From Stomorhina lunata (taxonomy: Eukaryota; Arthropoda; Insecta; Diptera; Rhiniidae): 64,000 bases of DNA. Within the stretch, counting starts at the first letter, position 1; each line of letters opens with the position of its first letter. The stretch is from positions 111,471,468 through 111,535,467 of the forward strand of contig OW121743.1 of NCBI GenBank assembly GCA_933228675.1. The letters are read 5' to 3'. Below the pieces are notes generated by a model. It searched no databases. It saw only the letters and a program-made list of their open reading frames with translations, and was not told the DNA's origin. The position numbers and the translations under genes were made by a program. Positions 57,445-64,000 of this stretch are shown here, piece after piece.

Positions 57445-58158
57445 AATTATAAGTTTGTGCTGATGTATGTAACGCATAGAAACATTTGTATAACAATAGG
57501 CTTTTAGTAGCGATGTCAGTCCGTCCGTCAGTCTGGCTGGACGGCTGGCTGGCTAGACCCCATGTAAACCTTGTAATCAAAATACAGGTCGCAATTCTAA
57601 AGATAATTTGATGAAATTTGGCAAATAGGTCTATTATTTATGGTACCTCCTATAGGCCCCACTTCCCGGAATTGATATATTGGCCACAAATATCAATATT
57701 TTTTTCATGCAATTTAAAAAGAATACTGCTTATGTAAACCAAAATCACTGTACCAAATTTCGTTGAAATCGGTCCACATTTGACCATAGCTCCCATACAA
57801 ACTCTTCTTTAAAATCGCACTAAATGAGACAAAAATCACTAAAACGCTCGAAAATCTGAAGATAATGAGAATTTTAAGTTTTTTTTTTTGCATAGATAAT
57901 TTTTGTAACAACTGTAATAAATTTGCCAAATTTCGAGATAATCGGTCCACATTTGACACTAGCTCTCATATATGTCTCATATAAGTCCAAATGACGGAAA
58001 CAGCTTAAATTTAAAAGTTTTAAGAAAATGTTTGTATGATGGCAAAATTTTGCAAATATTTGTCTTTATATAGGAAAAATAACAACTTTGACCTTAGTGG
58101 TGAAGGGTATCGTATGGTCGGGCTTGACCGACTATAGCACTTACTTACTTGCTTTTAT
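57445..58158 (-). mobile_element. Dispersed repeat family H, copy 3 (most complete)
   Basis: On the minus strand it starts at 58,158 with GCAAGTAAGTAAGTGCTATA GTCGG and ends near 57,445 with TGCGTTACATACATCAGCAC AAACTTATAA. It interrupts a flavour-A minisatellite. About 710 bp, no terminal inverted repeats, no intact frame. It contains a CCGTCCGTCAGTCTGGCTGG patch near 57,520. Confidence 0.65.
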
Positions 58159-58727
58159 CAAAAATTGTTTTATAGAAAATTTTTTTTATCAAAAATTTTT
58201 ATTCTGAAATTTTGTTTATCAAACATTTTTCTATAAAATTTTTTTTTATCGAACTTTAGAAAATTTTTTTATATAAAACTTTATAGAAAATTTTTTTAAA
58301 AACTATTTTTGCATACAAAATTTTTCTAAAGAAAATTTGTTTGTCAAAAATTTTTTTTGTAGAAATTTTTTTTATTAAAATTTTTTTTATCATAAATTTT
58401 TCTATAAAAAATTTTATTATAAACATTTTTCCACAGAAAAAATTTTTATCAAAGATTTTTCTATAGAAAATTTTTTTATTGAAAATTTTCTGTAGAAAAA
58501 TATATCTATGAAAAATTTTTTTATAGAAAATACTTTTATTAAAATTTTTTTATAGAAAATTCTTTTTATCAACATTTTTTTTTATAAGAATTTTGATTCA
58601 AATATAATTAATTTCTTCCACAAAAATTTTTTATCAAAAATTTTTCTGTAAAAACTTTTTTTTGTTAAAAATGTTTCTATAGAAATTTTTTTCCATTTTT
58701 TTTTATAGACAATTTTTTTTCCAAAAA
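58159..58727. repeat. AT-rich minisatellite, flavour A
   Basis: Continuation of the 56.8-kb array beyond the H insertion, up to the hammerhead element. Confidence 0.8.
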
Positions 58728-59055
58728 ATAACAAAATAGTCGGGATGTAAATATTATTCAAAAAGAAGAGTATTCGCATTTGAACCCATATCTGTTACAT
58801 TTATTTATTAATGTAATAGACCAATTTATTGATAAAAAGCCAAAAAATGTTTGCGGGGAAACCAAATTCCTCGACGCGTTTCGTTGGTTGGTTAAGCCAT
58901 CTCTTCAGGAGGATTATCCCCAATTTTGACAGATCGAAAACCTCGAATTATTACTAGATTTACAAACAAAACTCTTAAGAATTATGTTCATAAACCATAA
59001 GTAAAAGCGTAGATTACCGACTGATAAAAAACAAACATTTTTCAGTTTTCATCTA
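58728..59055 (-). mobile_element. Hammerhead-bearing element, subfamily A, minus strand
   Basis: Full-length relative of the 53.1-kb copy in opposite orientation: starts (minus) near 59,055 with CTGAAAAATGTTTGTTTTTT, then the hammerhead, TTTTTGGCTTTTTATCAATA, the hairpin (about 58,790-58,819, one weakened pair) and the tail with CATCCCGACTATTTTGTTAT ending near 58,728. Confidence 0.8.
58868..58913 (-). ncRNA. Minimal type I hammerhead ribozyme, copy 5
   Basis: Minus strand: TCCTC, CTGAAGA, stem II GATGG / CCAAC (one A-A mismatch), GAAACGCGTC, GAGGA. Predicted cleavage between 58,873 and 58,872. Confidence 0.75.
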
Positions 59056-59099
59056 CCTTCACTTCCCACATTCTTGCTGCAGCCGAATGCTGTGAAGAA

Positions 59100-59600
59100 T
59101 TTTTTTTTTGGGAAAATATTTTTATCAAAAATTTTCATAGAAAAATATTTTTATCGAAAAATTGTCTATAAAAATGAATTTTTATCGAAAAAATATCTTA
59201 AAAATATTTTTTTCTCTAAATATAAAAATCTTAAATCGTTGTTTTATATTAGAATTTATTTCTGTTTTGAAAAAAAATCCCATTTCGGTTGCATTTATTT
59301 CAAACAATGTTTACAAAAATTATAGTGTCGTGGCAACTATGCTCGAGATTATATTTCTTCGTTCTCCCTAACCATATATTTTGTTGTTATAAATTGGATT
59401 TTGATTTTGTTTCTACATTTTCTTTAACAAAGCGGCACCCACCGACTTTGCTAACATTCAAATCCCAACTGATTGCTTTTCATACTCATTTTCACGAGTT
59501 TCATTAATGATCGTGATATTTATGAAAATTATAAAAAGTCTTCGGCTTCTGGTGGTATTGGCTGCCTAATCCTGAGCTTCAATGATGTTGTGAGTATAAG
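59100..59600 (+). repeat. Diverged single copy of the palindrome arm
   Basis: A short flavour-A stretch (59,100-59,220) leads into sequence matching the right arm: AATTTATTTCTGTTTTGAAA, TATAGTGTCGTGGCAACTAT, AACAAAGCGGCAC, CTCATTTTCACGAGTTTCAT and GGTGGTATTGGCTGCCTAAT, with roughly 80% similarity and small indels. It shows the arm is a dispersed repeat older than the palindrome. Confidence 0.75.
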
Positions 59601-60895
59601 TAACAAATAATACTTTCATTTTCGAAAGAGTAGATAGGAATTTTCTTTTTAACAGGCAGATAATTCAAAAATGTACGGACTTGTAATCCATCCTCGTAAA
59701 TTCTGAATAATATGTCAACATTTGAATATTAGAAAATTTGTTCAATATTTCAATAAATTTTAGAATTTTTATATTTCTCGGCTTAAGTTTTCTTTAACAT
59801 AATACAACTTTAAATTTAATTCGGAACACTCTTTACATTAAAAAAAATTTCTGGCAAAAACAAATAAAAATTGTAAATAAAAGACATCTAAGTGTTTATC
59901 TAGTTAATATTTAACGCCGACGCATAGTTGTTACTTTTTATAACTTTAAGTAATAAAACCTCCAACTTTAAGCTCATTATTTTCCACCCATTAAGTTTAC
60001 CAAAAAAAGAGAAAGAGCATAATTGTTTAAAACAATTTTGAGTGATCGTGAAAGTGATCAAACTTAGAGTAAGAAGCGCGCGCATGCCAGTAGCTTTAGC
60101 TGGTACGATTATGTTAGTGGTTAGTCAATTCAGGTGATTCACTAAAATCAGTTTAAAACTAAAATTGTAACGGTAAAGACTTAAAGAAAACAAAGCGGGA
60201 GAGTTATGTTAAAGTGATCGCAAAAGAGCCGAGTGTTAAAATTAAAACAACAATAAAAATTAAATGACAAAAATCATTCAAAGATCATTTTTAAAGATGT
60301 TGAAAAGTTATTTGTTTAAACTAAGTACAAAATAAATGTTTATAAAAATGTTTAAAATATTTCAATAAAATATAAGTGAATCTATTAGTTCGAAAAAATC
60401 CTTAAAACGATCTTTAAATATTAAAAATGTGTTTCTTTTCTCTCTACGACTCTCATTTTTAAATTATGAATAAATATTTTTTCTTTGTAAATTCGCAAGT
60501 GAAAGTGTTTTTTGTTTTGCAAAATTGTATTTACAAAGTAAAATTAAACAAAATGCCAACAATTTTTAAATAAAAAAAAAATTTAATTTGTTTCTGTGTA
60601 TATTTTTTTCTTATAATTTTCCATGTTTACCTCAAAACCATTAATCAATATTCGTTGGCAAAAAAAAAGGTGATTTGAAAAATTCAACATAAATTCCATT
60701 AAACCAAGAGTTTCAATCTTAAAAGAAAAAACAAACAACTAAAATTTATGTCAAAAGTTTGAAAACACCGTAAAGTTATATAAAAAGCTAAAACAAAAAT
60801 CAATACCACTCTCATTTAACTGGGCTTAACGCATTTTTTACAAAAAACAAAAAAAAAAACGTAAAAATAATAAAAGAAAAAACAACTACAACAAA
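59601..60895 (+). promoter_or_regulatory. Upstream region and 5' UTR of the signal-peptide gene
   Basis: Noncoding. A GC-rich point at about 60,076 (AAGCGCGCGCATGCCAGTAG) followed by A-rich leader-like sequence up to the ATG at 60,896 fits a fly 5' UTR. The transcription start and any 5' UTR intron cannot be fixed. The divergent minus frame at 59,900-60,085 has no known domain. Confidence 0.35.
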
Positions 60896-61019
60896 ATGTT
60901 GCAGTCTCTAAAGTTGTTGCTGTTAATATATTGTTTGCTGTCATTAACTTTAACATCAACTTTATCAATATCGTCATCATCACCATCGCCATCATTGATA
61001 CCCGCATTGGAGTTAACCG
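60896..61019 (+). CDS. First coding exon of a secreted or membrane protein (signal peptide); partial
   Basis: The ATG lies in CAACAAAATGT, a good fly start context. The exon encodes 41 codons plus one base and ends at GTTAACCG|GTAAGTC, a strong phase-1 donor. The peptide begins MLQSLKLLLLIYCLLSLTLT, with a single Lys and a long Leu-rich core followed by small residues, a typical signal peptide. A Ser/Pro stretch (SISSSSPSPS) and LIPALELT follow. Phase-1 introns after the signal peptide are common in fly adhesion and receptor genes, for example those with Ig domains, but nothing here identifies the family. Later exons are beyond the window, so the next intron exceeds 2.9 kb. Confidence 0.7.
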
Positions 61020-62269
61020 GTAAGTCTTTAAACATGTCCATAATTATTAAAGTTATTTAAGAATTACCAAGTCTCTAATATCTAGAGAAAGATCATTAAA
61101 AGTCTTATTTAGAAATTAATAATTCAGTTGTTAAATTTGTATTTAGTGAAATCTATGTTAATCTGGCATAAAATGGAAAAAATTGCGATTTTAGAAATTT
61201 AATTTCATGAAAAGTATTTCTTTAGATATTACAAATGACTAATAAAAGTGATCGTAGTTTAAGTTTATGCGTATTAAATCTAGGTACAAAAACGTCCGAA
61301 ATTTCAATATATGCATTTACATTGATTTTTTTAAATTTTTTTCTAAAATTTGGGAATTTCGAAGAGGTTGTCTTAGTTAGTTTAACATATTTTTAAACCA
61401 ATTTGTGCAATTTTATTATAAAGTCATCAATGGATTAAGCACAAAATTAATCTGAAGATATGGTAACATAAGTGCTGTGATCAACAGTTTTGGAGTTATT
61501 AACTTAGTAACTAAAAAAATAATTTCTTATCCAAAATCGAAAAAAAAAAAAAAAATTTAAATCGAAAATTTAAAAACTTACCATCGTTTCTCGGTGATCG
61601 TAAAACTATGCATGATCCTTATGAAATTTGGTAATGACATTTTTTTGAGATCATTCCTTTTCTTGGAATTCGCTCCAAGCAGTGTGGAATGCTGCATTTT
61701 CTGTCTATTTAACTGAATTCTTAAACGAAATTGAAAGCGAGAATTATGTTAACACTCATTTCTATTTCACTTATGACCATATCTACATTTACTTCGTACT
61801 TTATGATATATAGCAAAGTTGTTGCTCATGAGCCGACAAAGGTTTCTAATTTGGTTTACCTTATTTATTGAAATAAATGATTTAAATCATAAACTATGTA
61901 CTTGATAATGTGTTGTTCGGATAAAATCAATAACATGATTATTTTAGTTGTTGGTTTTTAGTTTATAAATAAAAAAACAATATTTTTAATTCACTTTAGT
62001 TTTCCAGTTAAGTCTGTCCAGGTTCATTCCTCCACTATATTTTCTTAATCTCCCTCTATTTTAAGTACAAAGGGATAAATATACCGGCACTCAGTCGGTT
62101 AACTAAAGGGTATTATTGAACAATATTCCGATGAGAACAAATTTGGCATTGTAGGTAACATTTCGTGCACTAGATTGTCCCCAGGGTTGTATTTTTTCTT
62201 TTGATGTAAATAATTAAAACATAAAATTTATTTAGTATTTTTTGAAGCTAATTTTGGTAAAAAACATAT
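61020..62269. other. Intron of the signal-peptide gene, AT-rich
   Basis: No exon with good splice sites recognised. Noncoding. Confidence 0.45.
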
Positions 62270-63240
62270 ACTTGTCAAATGGCAAATTGATTACAGTTCA
62301 TAAATATAATGTATGCAAAAATAAACCCAAAATTCGCATTATCTTCAGATTTTTTAGCGTTTTAGTGAGTTCTGTCTCATTTAGTGGGTTTTGACCAGAG
62401 TTGGCAAAATGTTAGTTCGATTGATGATTAAAAACTAACGATTAAAAAATTTTTTGTGATTAACAACTAAAAATATTTAGTTGTAATCATAAGAAATTAT
62501 TTCGATTAATTAGTCGTAATCATTAATCGTTAGTCAAAACTAAGGTACACTTTTCGCTTCATTTGGAGGTGGAGTTCGCGGATAGATTAATTCATTGATT
62601 GAAGTCATAATAAGTACAAGGAAGAAAGCAAACCAGAAAGCCAACAAAAAATATAATAGTTTTTGGTTTCTGTTTTTTAACTTTCAAAAATCAAAAAATT
62701 AAAACTAGTTTCATATTTTTCAAATATGAAAATTATTCTGCACAATGAAACTTATGACATACGATTAATTTTATTTTTTTTAATCACGACTAAATTGTTA
62801 TTTATTAATTAAACTAATTTAATCATGAATAATATAATCATGATTAATTTAGTTAGGATTAATTTAATCAAGAATAATATAATCATGACTAATTTAGTTA
62901 GGATTAATTTAATCAAAATTGACAAATCGATTAAAAAATTAATCGATTAATGCCAACTCTGGTTTTCACACATATGTTTGTATGGGAGCTATGGTCAAAT
63001 GTGGACCGATTTCACCGAAATTTGGTGCAGTGATTTTGGTTACCATAAGCAGTATTTGTTTTACATTTCATGAACAAAACATTGGTATTTTTAGTCAAAA
63101 TATCAATTCCGGGAAGTGGGACCTTTGGGTGGTACCGTAAATAATGAATGGGTCTAAGACAAATATTTCTATGCGTTACATACATCAGCACAAACTTATA
63201 ATACCCTTTCCTCCTAAGGTGGTGAAGGGTATAAAAAGGG
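62270..63240 (+). mobile_element. Dispersed repeat family H, copy 4, split by a hAT-like MITE
   Basis: Left part to 62,395 and right part from 62,970 match continuous family-H sequence (CATTTAGTG-GTTTTGAC joined to GTTTGTATGGGAGCTATGGT, as at 21,873-21,915). It ends with GCGTTACATACATCAGCACA, then a hairpin-like ATACCCTTTCC...GGTGAAGGGTAT at 63,203-63,231. The minus frame 63,012-63,278 is not a gene. Confidence 0.7.
62396..62961. mobile_element. hAT-like MITE, 566 bp
   Basis: Termini CAGAGTTGGCA and TGCCAACTCTG are perfect inverted repeats. Flanks GTTTTGAC (62,388-62,395) and GTTTTCAC (62,962-62,969) are an 8-bp target duplication with one difference, the hAT hallmark. The interior is made of TAATC/GATTA motifs, including two copies of ATTTAGTTAGGATTAATTTA at about 62,846 and 62,900. 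No transposase. Confidence 0.85.
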
Positions 63241-63751
63241 CATCGCGAAATAATAGACTTGTTTCTAAAACAACTCAAAACATTTAGTACAAATTTTGAT
63301 ATTTGAAAATTTTTTCACTAATCTTCAAAATTTGTTTACTTTAAAATTTAGAATGATTCAAAAAAAAAAATAAAATTTATATTGAAATAATATGAGTTAG
63401 TTTGCAAAAAGTCTATTATTTTTTAATTACCCCATGGACCCACTTTTTTGGTTTTTATTTTTTTGATGTCAACACTATAATATATATTTGAGAGAAGGAG
63501 ATATCCTTAATTGGCATCCCTTGTTCACCAATACATGATTAAATTTTTTAATTTGAAGAACATGAAAATATTCATAAAAATCTGATAACCGTATCATTTA
63601 TAGGCATATACCCACTTTATGTTAAAAAAAATCTTGAAGAAAAACTAACTTTGAATAGCCATAAAATCTGAGCCATAACAAAATTAAAAATTTTGAAGAA
63701 CTCTAAAAATTGTATGAGCTAGGAGAACGATACACAAAATTTCATAAAAAC
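63241..63751. other. AT-rich intronic or intergenic sequence
   Basis: Nothing recognised between two family-H copies. Confidence 0.45.
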
Positions 63752-64000
63752 AAGTAAGAAAGTGCTATAGTCGGCCAAGCCAAAGGTGTCCTTTTTCCTG
63801 TATAAAGACAAATATTTGCTAAATTTTGCCATCATACAAACATTTTCTAAAAACTTATATATTTAATCTATTTCCCTCATTTGGACTTATATGAGAGCTA
63901 GGGTGAAATGTGAACCAATTATCTCGAAATTTTACAAATTATGTATGCAAAAAATAAACTAAAAATTCTCATTATCTTCAGATTTATGAGCGTTTTTAGA
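63752..64000 (+). mobile_element. Dispersed repeat family H, copy 5, runs off the window
   Basis: Begins CAAGTAAGAAAGTGCTATAG TCGGCCAAG like copy 1, with a deletion directly after, then TTTTTCCTGTATAAAGACAA and CTTCAGATTTATGAGCG up to the end. Confidence 0.65.

Noticed and set aside
56584..59833. Inverted 14-mer AAAGAGTGTTCCGA / TCGGAACACTCTTT as ends of a 3.2-kb transposon
   Set aside because: The similarity does not extend, no target duplication is visible, and matches of this length are expected by chance in 64 kb.

Overview
The window is nuclear DNA of a higher fly. Evidence: spliced genes with GT-AG introns, a copia-type LTR element whose primer site matches initiator tRNA-Met internally, a mariner remnant, and proteins that look like dipteran Vps4, Nse4 and a mitochondrial leucine aminopeptidase. 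The very high A+T content and repeat load would suit a calyptrate (blow-fly or house-fly type) genome; that is inference.

Layout. About 1-17.3 kb is a compact gene block: the 5' exons of a leucine aminopeptidase (minus, 898-1430, running off the left edge), a LINE 3' fragment (minus), an Mtfp1 homologue (minus, 3648-4405), an internally deleted copia element with identical LTRs (plus, 6443-8845), Vps4 (plus, 9557-13217) and Nse4 (minus, 14013-17271, tail to tail with Vps4). Small MITEs sit in the introns of Vps4 and Nse4. I rebuilt these four genes exon by exon and the reading phases agree at every junction. About 18-60 kb has no recognisable conserved gene. It is dominated by degenerate A+T-rich minisatellites of 28-30 bp in three related flavours, separated by unique AT-rich spacers and dispersed transposons. 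At 60,896 a plus-strand exon begins a secreted or membrane protein (signal peptide, then a phase-1 donor) whose remainder lies beyond the window, so the repeat-rich stretch may be its upstream region or 5' introns.

Most interesting content. (1) Five copies of a roughly 260-330 bp element carry a 46-nt minimal type I hammerhead ribozyme (25.3, 26.7, 34.0, 58.9 kb on minus; 53.2 kb on plus). Each is followed by a hairpin with a constant loop (containing AATAAA on the ribozyme strand) and a stem that differs between two subfamilies at three positions, each change compensated. This looks like a retrozyme or Penelope-like non-autonomous retroelement living in the minisatellites. (2) A perfect inverted repeat at 53,896-55,365: two 719-bp arms identical at every base, 32-bp spacer. 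It is either a recent foldback or hairpin-RNA locus or an assembly artefact; a diverged single copy of part of the arm lies at about 59.15-59.58 kb. (3) Nested transposons: a hAT-like MITE with a near-perfect 8-bp target duplication inside a dispersed repeat, and a TIR element carrying six TCACGTGCGTAA-type motifs.

Limits: everything here was read by eye. Gene names rest on remembered family motifs, repeat boundaries are approximate unless stated, and no database search was possible.
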